From: Amycolatopsis australiensis
GTDB taxonomy: Bacteria; Actinomycetota; Actinomycetes; Mycobacteriales; Pseudonocardiaceae
Assembly: GCF_900119165.1 (NCBI RefSeq)
Contig: NZ_FPJG01000006.1
Coordinates: 7,044,001 to 7,108,000 of the forward strand
Length of the DNA: 64,000 nucleotides
Direction: 5' to 3'
Below, in pieces: positions 1-8,120 of this stretch. A model generated the notes under the pieces. It had not been told where the DNA came from, did not search any database, and saw only the letters and a program-made list of their open reading frames with translations. How positions within the stretch are numbered: position 1 is the first letter of the stretch; every line of letters begins with the position of its first letter. The position numbers and the translations under genes are program-made.

Positions 1-36
1 GTTTCTCCGGCGCACAGCTCCCGGAGCGGACCCTGC

Positions 37-408
37 TCAGGTACCGAGCTCTTTGAGGAACACGGCGAAGTTCGCCACGGCATCGCCGACCAGCTCGCCA
101 CGGGTCACCACGCCGTCGGCGTCGTCAGCCTCAACGGCTGTGGTCATCGCATCGAGGCAGCTGATGACCGAGTCCCGGATCGTGGTGCAGCTGGCGGCGC
201 TCTCACCGGGGACGTCAACCAGCCTGGCAGCCTCCATGACGGCCTCGGTCGCCAGCGCCGCCCACTGCGCAATCTCGGTGATCAGGCCGCCCGTGACCGC
301 CTGCCGCAGACTCGCCAACGCCTGTTCAGTCGCGAACTCCGCGGTGAGCAGAGCCATCCCCTTCTTCAGCAGCTGCTCGGAAGCTGCCGGCCGGTCTGGT
401 GTCGACAT
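37..408 (-). CDS. Hypothetical protein, 123 aa
   Basis: The frame encodes a small, soluble, Ala-rich, probably all-helical protein with no signal peptide or membrane segment. I do not recognise the family. The ATG at 408 begins MSTPDRPAAS; the frame stays open upstream to 459, but that extension (CGRTVGGGRYPAR) looks like non-coding Arg-rich translation, so the shorter start is preferred. No strong ribosome binding site precedes it. The C-terminal half is acidic (EADDADG) and ends in KELGT. The window edge is 36 bases downstream, so operon context cannot be judged. Confidence 0.55.
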   Translation of the reverse strand: MSTPDRPAASEQLLKKGMALLTAEFATEQALASLRQAVTGGLITEIAQWAALATEAVMEAARLVDVPGESAASCTTIRDSVISCLDAMTTAVEADDADGVVTRGELVGDAVANFAVFLKELGT

Positions 409-999
409 GCGCGCAGGGTACCGACCACCACCGACAGTTCTGCCGCACGAGGCCGACACCCGCCCGACACCCGCAGGAGTCCCGCTGGGCTGCTGTCAGC
501 AGGTGGAGAGCCAAGAACCCCAAGGGCTGCTGCTGGTTCGATGCTGGGCTTCATCAGGGCTCCCGCAGGCCTGTGAGGAACCCGGCCTTAAACGTGGACT
601 GTTCGAGGTCCGTTTCTGGGCGCGGTTACGTCACGGTGTGGGCTGCAACTGGGTCATGATCAGCTGTTGGACTCGCCGAGGTCTCCGGCTGGTGCCTTCC
701 AGGTCCGCCGCCAGACATCCAACGACAGTCACCGAACGACAGAACTCGGCTCCGGCGACAAAATGCGGCGGCCGCAGACCAGGGCCGGCGCCGCTCACGG
801 CTCCTCGTAGCCGACCACGCTCACGATCGGTCCCAGGTGGCGACAGGTCGGACGACAGCCCGATGCAGGCCAGCATCGCCGTGGAGGCGTTCGCGCACCT
901 GACCGAACGTTGACGAAGCTGCACGTCATGCCCCTGGCAGCAGGTCCTGAGTGTCACTCCCGCGGCGCGCGCCGCCATGCTGCGCAAGCAGCGTCGGCG
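409..999. other. Gap without a convincing gene
   Basis: About 590 bases between two divergent small genes. Open frames exist on both strands, but they translate to Arg/Pro/Ser-rich low-complexity sequence typical of out-of-frame GC-rich DNA, and none starts behind a ribosome binding site. It may hold the promoters of both flanking genes. Confidence 0.4.
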
Positions 1000-1299
1000 A
1001 TGACAGCCGACCCGATGCCCACCAATGGACGACGGTTGTCCCGGCGGGGTAAGTTCACCGGCGTGCCTGTCCCTACCGCCACCGGCTCGGCATTCGGCGA
1101 GCCGGGCGACATCGTCGAGGTTGTCGGTCGGCACGTGGCCCTGGCGCCGCACGGCGATCACCAACTGCGTGGGGACTGCCCATTCTGCGGATCCACGGCC
1201 CCGGCCTTCATCGTCCGCCCGGACCACGGGACCTTCCACTGCCTCAGCTGCGGTGAGGGCGGCAATGCCGCCCGGTTCGCCGCGGCGATCGACCGCTGA
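1000..1299 (+). CDS. Stand-alone CHC2-type zinc-finger protein
   Basis: A protein of about 99 aa whose second half resembles the zinc-binding domain of DnaG primase: a conserved hydrophobic stretch, then CPFCGS, a Pro/Phe-containing spacer, and CLSCGEGG. The four cysteines (CPFC and CLSC) would bind one zinc ion. In primases this domain precedes the TOPRIM catalytic core, which is absent here, so the protein cannot prime alone. Small free-standing CHC2 proteins occur in actinomycete accessory DNA; a role in DNA or RNA binding is inference. ATG codons at 1000 and 1015 are both possible and neither has a clear ribosome binding site. The longer frame from 910 includes unlikely sequence. Confidence 0.65.
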   Translation: MTADPMPTNGRRLSRRGKFTGVPVPTATGSAFGEPGDIVEVVGRHVALAPHGDHQLRGDCPFCGSTAPAFIVRPDHGTFHCLSCGEGGNAARFAAAIDR

Positions 1300-1340
1300 C
1301 GGTACGAACTCCGCGCCGGCTCGGCCGAAACAGTTGCCTT

Positions 1341-1478
1341 CTAGATCGGTTCGACAATGATCGTCAGCGCGCAGTCCAGCTCATCGGTCGAGGCGCACGG
1401 GGCGTACGCCACCGAGCGGATACCCGGTGCCCAGTCGGAGGGCGGCACCGCCTCGGCACCCGAGGCGGCGATAGTCAC
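1341..1478 (-). CDS. Small protein (45 aa) coupled to the upstream gene
   Basis: A GTG start at 1478 overlaps the TGA stop (1477-1475) of the upstream 380-aa gene in the sequence GTGA, the usual layout for translational coupling. The product starts MTIAASGAEAVPPSDW and ends LTIIVEPI. It has two Cys residues and an acidic stretch (STDELD), with no membrane segment. I do not recognise it. The overlap and the absence of frame-shadow composition make it a reasonable small gene, probably made together with its neighbour and perhaps working with it. Confidence 0.45.
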   Translation of the reverse strand: MTIAASGAEAVPPSDWAPGIRSVAYAPCASTDELDCALTIIVEPI

Positions 1479-2617
1479 GGTGTCTGCCCGGAGCGGCCGA
1501 GCAGACGATCGGTCAACTCGACTGTTGCCAAGTACCACCAGAAGATCCAGTCGAGGAATGCCGGGTCGTAGTCGGCCTGCTGCCCGCGGCGTTGGTGACG
1601 GATGGCGAAGCCGTTGGCGATGCCGAACAACGCGCCCTCGTCCTTGCTGCCGATCTGCTCGCGGATCAGCTCGCGTCGCTCTTCGAGGATCCCCGCCAAC
1701 GTCAGCACTGCTGAACGTTTGTCGTGCGACGTAGCCGCACGACCTCGAAAAAGCGCAATCGCGTGCTGGACACGACCGGCGATATCCGGTTCGGGCGTGG
1801 TCAGGGCTTGTCGGACGAGGTCAGTGCGGGCGTCGTCGACCGAACGCACCAGGCGACCGATGTCCTCGCCGTTCTCGGCAAGACGCAGCTCAATCCCGCC
1901 GGCGGCCAGCAGTTCGTTGACGCGCCACCGGTACACCGCACGTCCGATATCGGTGGCGAAGTCACCGAAGTGCCAACCGCAATTGTCCCACGAGTGCCGG
2001 TGACGCTTCCGGGGGCGCGCAGCGAGATCATGGAATACCTCGATCAGATCGTAGAAGGTGTCAGTGTCCCACTGACCAGGCCGCAGTGGCCACAGGTCAG
2101 GCACGCCGAGCCGGTCGGCGAGCAGAATGTTCGGATCAATCTCGACGCCGTCATGATCGTCGACGCAGATCTTGGGTAAGGCCCGGCCAAAGTAGCCATC
2201 AGCCAAAAATACGGAGATCAGCTGAGCGAAGTCCTCACGCAGCTGCGGCAACGATCGGCGGGGCGTAGCGCGGCCTTCGGAGCCTGCCCTGTGGCGTGCC
2301 GACCAATACGATCCCGGCCGACGATGCTCCCGTAGCCGTGGCACGTAGGCCAGCAGCTCATCAATGAAGTTATACCGCCGCGCCGCCGAGACCGACCTGC
2401 TTGGCCACGATCGCGACCCTCGATAGTCCTCAACTGGGGCGTCCCCCAGGAATGCCTCTTCCAGCAACCGCTCGACCATCGGGCCCACCTCGCCGGTGTC
2501 AAGGTGATGGAGCGTGGTGAGTTCCCGGACGAACAACGCGCGAGGCCACAACAGTTCGTAGTCGGCAGATTCAACTCGCATCCGCGATGCGCCGGAGTCG
2601 TTGAACGGATCGCTCAT
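1475..2617 (-). CDS. Hypothetical protein, 380 aa, possibly HEPN-like C-terminus
   Basis: A soluble protein rich in Trp, Arg and Asp. The ATG at 2617 (MSDPFNDSG) has AAGG about ten bases upstream and is preferred over the frame's earlier start at 2704. A central stretch has DNCGWHFGDFATDIGRAVYR. The C-terminal 100 residues form a helical region with IRHQRRGQQ followed by DPAFLDWIFWWYLATVELTDRLL-like aromatic helices. That pattern recalls helical domains at the C-terminus of abortive-infection-type proteins, but I cannot place it firmly. It overlaps the next gene by four bases, so the two form an operon. Function unknown. Confidence 0.6.
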   Translation of the reverse strand: MSDPFNDSGASRMRVESADYELLWPRALFVRELTTLHHLDTGEVGPMVERLLEEAFLGDAPVEDYRGSRSWPSRSVSAARRYNFIDELLAYVPRLREHRRPGSYWSARHRAGSEGRATPRRSLPQLREDFAQLISVFLADGYFGRALPKICVDDHDGVEIDPNILLADRLGVPDLWPLRPGQWDTDTFYDLIEVFHDLAARPRKRHRHSWDNCGWHFGDFATDIGRAVYRWRVNELLAAGGIELRLAENGEDIGRLVRSVDDARTDLVRQALTTPEPDIAGRVQHAIALFRGRAATSHDKRSAVLTLAGILEERRELIREQIGSKDEGALFGIANGFAIRHQRRGQQADYDPAFLDWIFWWYLATVELTDRLLGRSGQTP

Positions 2618-2752
2618 ATCAGAGACCTTAGTCAAGCCACCTGCGTCCCCATGCCCGCCCACGTTAGGTGATGGCTCGGCCACTGGCGCCGCCAGGACAG
2701 ACATAACACGACGACGCCGCAGACCGCGACGCTCAGCCCGATCTTCAGCACA

Positions 2753-2977
2753 TCAAACCGGACAGACACCAGGTCGGCGGGCGTTGAGCCCGCAGGTCGC
2801 CGACCACGACAGCACCACCACCACAGCCCCCGCGGTCAGCACCATGATCACGGCCGCGGTCAGCAACATGGTCTTCGGCGACAACTCCTGCAGCCGCGCC
2901 CACGACGCGGCCGCCAGGGCTGGCAGCGAAACGGAGACACCAGGGCTCGAGGGCGGTGGCGTAGCGTCGTCGGTCAT
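2753..2977 (-). CDS. Small single-pass membrane protein, 74 aa
   Basis: The product starts MTDDATPPPSSPG, giving a short Pro/Ser-rich N-terminus, and then has one long hydrophobic helix (about residues 36-58, TMLLTAAVIMVLTAGAVVVV) followed by a short tail with one Cys. The pattern is that of a small type II or tail-anchored membrane protein. No recognisable family and no good ribosome binding site upstream of the ATG at 2977. It lies upstream of the 380-aa gene in the same direction. Confidence 0.45.
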   Translation of the reverse strand: MTDDATPPPSSPGVSVSLPALAAASWARLQELSPKTMLLTAAVIMVLTAGAVVVVLSWSATCGLNARRPGVCPV

Positions 2978-3164
2978 GTTCAGCTAGGTCGCCGGGGTGG
3001 GCCACGATGTTGCAGACCACCTCAAGGGCGTGCACCGCCGCTCGACCTGACCGCCGAGCCCCGTCATCGTCGCCAGCGATACCTCTTGGGTCTGTCCCGC
3101 GGGGCGCCCGTCTTGCCGAAGGATCAACGGATAGCGCGGCGACATAGCGCACTACGTGGATCGG

Positions 3165-3707
3165 TCACAGGGCTTGTGCGGTCGTCACCACACAAATGGG
3201 GTCAAGGCCGTCGATGTCGTACTCGTCGTCGTTGTCCAGGTCGCAGCCGACCAGGTCGACGCGTTCGTGGCGGGGAACGGCGTAGATCGCGATCGGTGAG
3301 CCGGCGGTGGTGTAGTGCGGGCACACCGCGGCGGTCAGCCGCGCGCAGCGCAGCGAGCACACGGCACCGCCGTACATCTCCACCATCGTGCTGACCTGCT
3401 CGACCGGCGCCAGCACGTAGACAGTGTCGGTCCGTGGCGTTCCGCACAGCTGGCACAGGTCCTCGATACGCATGCGTCCGGCTCGGTGGCTGTCGACCTT
3501 CCACGGATCCCAGCCACCGCCGCGGGTGCCCTGTCCGCTGGCGGCCAGCCACGGTTGCGAGCGCGACGGGGGACGCTGCGGCAGCGGAACTCCAGTGGGG
3601 TCGAGGTCGGCGGTACACCGCGTCCGCGGTCGAGGCCATCGCCCCTCCGCCGCATCATCAGCGACTTCTGCGCCGGCGAGAACCCACAGGTCTGCATCTG
3701 CTGTCAC
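3165..3707 (-). CDS. Cys-rich hypothetical protein, probably metal-binding
   Basis: The C-terminal 110 residues contain CQLCG, then CSLRCARLTAAVCPHY, a spacing that suggests a zinc site; the end is very acidic (DLDNDDEYDIDGLD). The N-terminal third is Pro/Arg-rich. The chosen GTG start at 3707 has GGAGGGCGGGAGAGAG just upstream, better than the ATG codons at 3728 and 3824 in the same frame. I recognise the layout from actinomycete accessory regions but not a function. It is divergent from the membrane-protein gene at 3943, with about 235 bases between them that would carry both promoters. Confidence 0.5.
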   Translation of the reverse strand: MTADADLWVLAGAEVADDAAEGRWPRPRTRCTADLDPTGVPLPQRPPSRSQPWLAASGQGTRGGGWDPWKVDSHRAGRMRIEDLCQLCGTPRTDTVYVLAPVEQVSTMVEMYGGAVCSLRCARLTAAVCPHYTTAGSPIAIYAVPRHERVDLVGCDLDNDDEYDIDGLDPICVVTTAQAL

Positions 3708-3942
3708 GAACTCTCTCCCGCCCTCCATGCCCGCGACCGCTGCCAGCCTACGTCGTGTTAGTACCGAGATTAGCCGTGCCAACATCGACACCTGTGCTCT
3801 GGCCACAGTGAACTGATCAGTCATCCGACGTGGTTCCAGCACCGAAGCCGATTCGGCCCGACACATCCTGACAACAGTGCATCGACGCACTGCAAGATCG
3901 TCGTATCCTCAAAGTCAGTCAACCAGGGGGAACACGCTGGTC

Positions 3943-4602
3943 ATGTCGAATCCACATCACACACCACCGCCGCAACGACCGTACCCAGGCGCTGTCAAGC
4001 CGCCACCCGGCCAGCCAGCCGGCTGGCCCGGCGCACCGAACACGAGATTCGGCCATCCACCGTATCCCGGCGGCGGCCCGGTACCACCGAGACGGCGCCG
4101 CACCGGACTGTGGGTGTCGCTGGCACTCGCCGGAGTGCTCGTCGTCGGCCTGCTGCTGACCGGGTTCGTAGCCCCAGGATTCTTCCTGCGCCAAAACCAC
4201 GTACCGACGGCCAGCTCCTCACCGAGCTCAGCCGGCAGCACCTCAGCCGACCCGTCGCCGGCGACATCGTCGTATTCCCGCAACAGCCCGAGCCAGTTGC
4301 AGGCCGCCAGAGCGGTGACCGAGGAGTTCCTGAAGCGCCTCAACGCCGACGCAATCGACGGTCCGGACGGCGCGAAAGCCATGGCATGCCCTGGCTCCGA
4401 GTCGCTGCTCGGCGGCACCCTGCTGGCCGTGGAAGCACCCACCCAGCTCGCGATCCCCACACAAGGCGAGACGAGATTCCGCGATCCGGTCATCGAAGTC
4501 GACATCACGGGCGTCACCAACCAGCGCGCCGTCACCGGATACGTCCGCCTCCAGCCATGGCAGGACCATGAGCCCTGTGTCCGCATCCTGCATATCCACT
4601 GA
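3943..4602 (+). CDS. Membrane-anchored protein with Pro-rich N-terminus, 219 aa
   Basis: The first 50 residues are Pro/Gly/His-rich (SNPHHTPPPQRPYPG), followed by an Arg cluster (PRRRRTG) and one transmembrane helix at about residues 53-75 (SLALAGVLVVGLLLTGFVAP). A Ser/Thr-rich linker leads to a domain of about 100 residues with two Cys, starting ARAVTEEFLKRLNADA, which resembles the small alpha+beta NTF2-like extracellular domains common in actinomycete surface proteins. The topology would be N-in, C-out. The ATG at 3943 is preceded by AGGGGGAAC; the frame's earlier start at 3877 is rejected. Function unknown. Confidence 0.7.
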   Translation: MSNPHHTPPPQRPYPGAVKPPPGQPAGWPGAPNTRFGHPPYPGGGPVPPRRRRTGLWVSLALAGVLVVGLLLTGFVAPGFFLRQNHVPTASSSPSSAGSTSADPSPATSSYSRNSPSQLQAARAVTEEFLKRLNADAIDGPDGAKAMACPGSESLLGGTLLAVEAPTQLAIPTQGETRFRDPVIEVDITGVTNQRAVTGYVRLQPWQDHEPCVRILHIH

Positions 4603-5180
4603 ATGCCTGGGCTCGACCTCGACGGCGGCAACACGCATATCGACGGGCACGCCCCGTACTGCGTGGCCAGGAGAAACAGGAAGCCCCGCCGGTGCTGACT
4701 GGGAGGTCGAGCGGGCGGCCGCCGACCTGGCGGTGCGCACCACGTTCGCCGCGAACCAGAGGTAGTACTCACCGGTGACTTCGGAAGACAGTTCGGCGAC
4801 CGCGCTGAACAGACCAGCCCCCGGCGTCGCAGCCAAGGTTTCGCGTTCGACCCCACGCGTGTGACGGCGAATACGTTCGGGAGTGAATGACACCAGGTCA
4901 AGACACACGCGGACGGTCACACCACGGCGAAGGCGAACGTCGCCGAGGGCATTCGCCATGGCCTGCAACGGATCGCCCGGACTGACGACCGTGCCGCAGC
5001 GGCAGATGCGCCGGACCCGCGAGCACGCAATTCAGCACGTACGCCATGTCGAGCCACGCTGGCATTCTGTCGCTGCGCGTCGTGTTTCCGTGTGCCCGGC
5101 GGCTTGTCCTCCGCAAGTTCTCCAAGAAGTGTCGCCCGAAGTTCATGCACCCACGGCGGGATAACATTCAGCGTTGAGGA
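4603..5180. other. Gap with a possible decayed minus-strand gene
   Basis: On the minus strand, two partial frames carry protein-like pieces: a stretch around 4990-4700 with CRCGTVVSPGDPLQAMANALG and GEYYLWFAANVV, and another frame nearer 5160. They do not join without a frame change and neither has a ribosome binding site. I treat this as a possible gene remnant or chance, not as a gene. Confidence 0.25.
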
Positions 5181-5186
5181 TCCTAA

Positions 5187-5215
5187 TTGCCACAATACCG
5201 ACTGGTATGTATGAT
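5187..5215 (+). promoter_or_regulatory. Sigma-70-like promoter of lsr2
   Basis: TTGCCA at 5187-5192 and TATGAT at 5210-5215 are separated by exactly 17 bases, a near-consensus housekeeping promoter. Transcription would start near 5222, leaving an untranslated leader of about 60 bases before the lsr2 start. Confidence 0.6.
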
Positions 5216-5282
5216 CCACTGGATTCGTGCACCTCGAGCGCCTGTTCACAGCAGACGCACAGCCAACCAGTTGGAGATTCCC

Positions 5283-5699
5283 ATGGCCCAAAAGGTCCTC
5301 GTCGAGATGCTGGACGACATCGACGGCAGCCCGGCCAGCCACACCGTTCCGTTCGGTCTCGACGGCATCAGCTACGAGATCGACCTGTCCGATGACAACG
5401 CCGCCGCCTTGCGCGAGGAGCTCGCTCGCTACATCAACGCAGGCCGCAGGACGGGTGGCCGCAAGCTGCGCGTCGCGACCGGCCAGTCGACAACCGGCAC
5501 CGGCACCACCGACCGCGAACGCTCGCGCGCGATCCGTGCCTGGGCCAGCGAGAACGGCTTCGAGGTCTCCGAGCGGGGCCGTCTCTCCTCCGAGATCGTC
5601 ACCGCCTACGACGACGCGCAGCGGCAGGCAGCCGAACCGGCCGCGGCGCCGGCTCGCAAGCGGGCACCGCGCAAGAAGGTCGCCGCCGCGACGAAGTAA
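5283..5699 (+). CDS. lsr2: Lsr2-family nucleoid-associated protein
   Basis: The 138-aa product has the two-part Lsr2 layout. The N-terminal beta-rich dimerisation domain is at about residues 1-60 (MAQKVLVEMLDDIDG, GISYEIDLSDDNAAALREEL). The C-terminal DNA-binding domain (about residues 78-115) has a Arg-Gly-Arg motif in SERGRLSSEI that inserts into the minor groove of AT-rich DNA. A basic Ala/Lys tail (RKRAPRKKVAAATK) follows. Lsr2 bridges and silences AT-rich, often foreign, DNA. The ATG at 5283 has GGAG seven bases upstream. The gene stands alone behind its own promoter and ahead of two strong hairpins. Actinomycetes often carry several lsr2 copies; whether this is the main or an accessory copy cannot be told here. 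Confidence 0.92.
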   Translation: MAQKVLVEMLDDIDGSPASHTVPFGLDGISYEIDLSDDNAAALREELARYINAGRRTGGRKLRVATGQSTTGTGTTDRERSRAIRAWASENGFEVSERGRLSSEIVTAYDDAQRQAAEPAAAPARKRAPRKKVAAATK

Positions 5700-5743
5700 T
5701 CCCCGTGATGGCCGATTACTGGGGAGAGATCGCAGCGATTTCC

Positions 5744-5782
5744 CCGTCGACGGCGAAGGTAGTTCTTCCTCGCCGTCGACGG
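5744..5782 (+). terminator. Hairpin downstream of lsr2
   Basis: A perfect 13-base inverted repeat, CCGTCGACGGCGA (5744-5756) and TCGCCGTCGACGG (5770-5782), with a 13-base loop, starts 45 bases after the lsr2 stop. It has no T-run, as is common in high-GC genomes. Confidence 0.65.
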
Positions 5783-5804
5783 AGGACGTTCGGTTGTCAA
5801 CGAC

Positions 5805-5841
5805 GCAGAAGGTGGCCCCGGTTCCTGGGGTCACCTTCTGC
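5805..5841. terminator. Strong 15-bp hairpin, probable bidirectional terminator
   Basis: GCAGAAGGTGGCCCC (5805-5819) pairs with GGGGTCACCTTCTGC (5827-5841), with one G-T wobble and a seven-base loop. It follows the first lsr2 hairpin and faces minus-strand sequence ending from the right, so it probably terminates transcription from both sides. Confidence 0.65.
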
Positions 5842-5929
5842 TCGTCGCCCGGACAGCTGGGCCAGCGACGGCGCGAACGTCGACCCGGAGTACTTCCCTG
5901 CCGGGGTGAAGCACCGCTACACGCGGCGT

Positions 5930-6812
5930 TCCCGGCTCCGGCCGCCCGGAGCACTCGCGCGGTCGGGTCCGGCGCGCGCGGGTTGCACACCTGGTCGGTG
6001 AGCAGGAAGCCCCGCAGTTGCACCCCGTACTCTTTGGCGAGCCGGAAGGTGCCGCCGAGCGTGCCGGAGTCCCAGCCGAGAGCGACAGCGTGCTCGACGA
6101 GGCACCGGACATCGGCAGACGCCGGATAGGAGCCGTCCATCGCGGCCGGCGTCGAGCCCACGTTGATCGCTTTCGAGAGCAGGTCGGGTTGCAGAGCACG
6201 GCCGGTCTTCCCGGCACCCCAGACCCGCCCCCGGACACAGCGGTGAAGGTCGACGCCGTCGCCAGCGACGTGGCCGATCGTGGCCCGCCATGTGTAGGCC
6301 CGCTCCCCCGATGCGGAGCGCCCGCAGCCTCGTTCGGACCAGACCAGCCTCGGACCTGCCAGCTTGCAGCACCGCTCGCGCCGCTCGCCGGCCGACGAGC
6401 CGTCGGTGATGTCGTCGTCGAACCACACGCTCAGCGACGGCACCGGCGTCACCCTCGACACCGGCTCCGGCCGCTGCGGCAGCGCCACGATGCCCTCGCC
6501 GGCCGCCGCACCAACTGGACTGACAGAATGTAGGCCAGCAAGCCGGGAACCTCACCAGGCGCGAGAGCAGCCGCTCGGCGAAATCGCGGTCGCCGACGTA
6601 CTCCGCCGCGAGGGCTCCACCGCCGAGGAATTCCGCGTCCCGCAGACCCACGCGATCCTCGTGGCGAAGCACTCCGGCACGGCCGCGCTCCCGACGTCGA
6701 CCCAACGCTCTCCACGGTCCTGTCGAGTCTCCCGATAGAGCACCGTGCAGGTGTTCGCGCGTTGATCCGCACGGCTGGTCCGCGCTCTTCCGGACCGTGC
6801 CGGTCTGGTCAC
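5930..6812 (-). pseudogene. Decayed minus-strand gene, at least two frame changes
   Basis: Protein-like sequence on the minus strand is spread over three frames. From about 6812: TCTVLYRETRQDRGERWVDVG. Then in another frame: DRVGLRDAEFLGGGALAAEY and FAERLLSRLVRFPAC. Then in the frame starting near 6430: LSVWFDDDITDGSS, TWRATIGHVAGDGVDLHRC, SKAINVGSTPAAMDGSYP and WDSGTLGGTFRLAKEYGVQL. The order is continuous and the composition is unlike the Arg-rich shadow frames, so an ancestral protein of about 290 residues with frameshifts is the simplest reading. Family not recognised. Sequencing error at the frame changes is an alternative. The 3' boundary is approximate. Confidence 0.45.
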
Positions 6813-6845
6813 CTCGCGGAAGCTGATAAGTGTTGTGTCCGGTGA

Positions 6846-7064
6846 TCAGAGATCGGCAACCGCTGACAGGTCACCGCTGAAAACCAGGACGTGCACGACG
6901 TCGGCGAGGCGCTGCTGAACCTGTTGCTGCAACTGGCGCGCCAGTTCCAGTCGGCTCTCGCCGTCGGCTGCAGCAAACCGCTCCTTCCAGACCCCGGATG
7001 CCCGCAGCACGCTGCGAACGCCGTCGTCGATGTCGAATTGCAGCGACAGCTGGCGGTGGCTCAT
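6846..7064 (-). CDS. Small hypothetical protein, 72 aa
   Basis: The product starts MSHRQLSLQFDIDDGVRSVL and contains a helical, Gln-rich stretch (ELARQLQQQVQQRL, about residues 41-54) likely to form a coiled coil, and ends VFSGDLSAVADL. The ATG at 7064 has GGGGAGGG eight bases upstream, a strong site that decides the start; the frame's earlier codons are rejected. It is divergent from the HAD-like gene at 7212, leaving 147 bases for two promoters. Function unknown. Confidence 0.6.
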   Translation of the reverse strand: MSHRQLSLQFDIDDGVRSVLRASGVWKERFAAADGESRLELARQLQQQVQQRLADVVHVLVFSGDLSAVADL

Positions 7065-7211
7065 ATGGGTCCCTCCCCGGTCCCGGGAGCTCGCCTCTCT
7101 GCGCGCACCCGCATCCAGCATGCCCTTGCCCGGGTTCGCGGGACGTGCGACCGGAGCGAGCGATCGCCGGTGCCTGATACCGTCAGGTGAAGCAAGGCCG
7201 AGGGAGGTGCC

Positions 7212-7883
7212 GTGCACGCCGAGAAATTGCTTACCGAACGCGACCACGTGCTGGTCGCATTCGACGGCCCGGTCGCGGAGTTGCGCGCCACGACACCGCT
7301 GGCCGAACGGCTACGCACAATGCTCGGCGAAGCGCCACTACCGCGAAAGGTGGCACGCACTGACGATCCGTTCGTCGTCCTCGCCTACGCGGCTACGATC
7401 GGCCCAGCCACCGAACAAGCGGTATACGCACAATTCTGTCGGCTCGAGGCCGAGGCAGTAGCAGCCGCACCGCTCGCCCCCGGCGTCGGCAAGGCTTTCA
7501 CGCACCTGGCGGCCGCAGGCACCCACATCACCGTCATCGGCAGCCTGGCGGCCTCCGCGATCCGCACTTTCCTGGTGATGCACGGGTTGGACGCCCCGGT
7601 GCGGCATCTCGCCGGGCGCACCGGTCCGGACCAGGCGTCGCTGCCCCCCGCGCCGGACTTGATCACCGCGGCGATACACGCGCAAGCCGTACCAGCGCAG
7701 TCCTGCCTGTTCGTCGGGAGCACAAACGACGACGTCACCGCTGCACGCACCGCAGGTCTCGACGCCATCCGCTACCACCGCCCCGTCGTCTCACCTGACG
7801 CTGATGTGCCGGCGGAGCAGAATCGATCGTGGTTCGAAGCGTTGGAGACCGGACCTGTAGCAGCCAGACCCCCTAGATTTTGA
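7212..7883 (+). CDS. HAD-superfamily hydrolase-like protein
   Basis: A 223-aa protein with a diverged haloacid-dehalogenase fold. Motif I is VLVAFDGPVAEL (about residues 13-24), where the nucleophile Asp is followed by Gly rather than the usual x-Asp. Motif II is probably ITVIGSLAAS. Motif IV is LFVGSTNDDVTAARTAG, with the acidic pair expected to hold Mg2+. HAD enzymes mostly hydrolyse phosphate esters; the altered motif I leaves the substrate and even activity open. The GTG start at 7212 follows GGGAGGTGCC. It is followed 20 bases later by a strong hairpin, so it is probably monocistronic. Confidence 0.75.
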   Translation: MHAEKLLTERDHVLVAFDGPVAELRATTPLAERLRTMLGEAPLPRKVARTDDPFVVLAYAATIGPATEQAVYAQFCRLEAEAVAAAPLAPGVGKAFTHLAAAGTHITVIGSLAASAIRTFLVMHGLDAPVRHLAGRTGPDQASLPPAPDLITAAIHAQAVPAQSCLFVGSTNDDVTAARTAGLDAIRYHRPVVSPDADVPAEQNRSWFEALETGPVAARPPRF

Positions 7884-7903
7884 TCTTTCAGGTCGAAAAG
7901 GGC

Positions 7904-7929
7904 TGTATCGGCGGCCCGCCGCCGATACA
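7904..7929. terminator. Perfect 11-bp hairpin after the HAD-like gene
   Basis: TGTATCGGCGG (7904-7914) and CCGCCGATACA (7919-7929) are perfect inverted copies with a four-base loop, 20 bases after the stop at 7883. It sits between convergent genes and probably terminates both. Confidence 0.7.
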
Positions 7930-8120
7930 ACGGGCGCTCACATCACTGCGGGGCACCGGCACGCACAGTCGTCCGGCTCAGCCTCGGGGGCTGGACCCCC
8001 GCAGGGCCCTGGACAAGACCGGGCCCGGGTCGCGAAAAGTCAACTCCCGCAGACACTCGCAGCCGGACATCGACGTCGTCGACACCGCGTCGCCCGCCGA
8101 CCCGGCCGCGCGAGGATCGC

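Noticed and set aside
53..913. 286-codon plus-strand frame at the left edge
   Set aside because: It is antisense to the minus-strand gene at 37-408 and then continues as Arg/Ser/Pro-rich low-complexity sequence with no start site.
4917..6488. 523-codon minus-strand frame across lsr2
   Set aside because: The part across lsr2 is antisense noise. Only its left-coded portion near 5.95-6.43 kb looks protein-like, and that is reported as part of a pseudogene.
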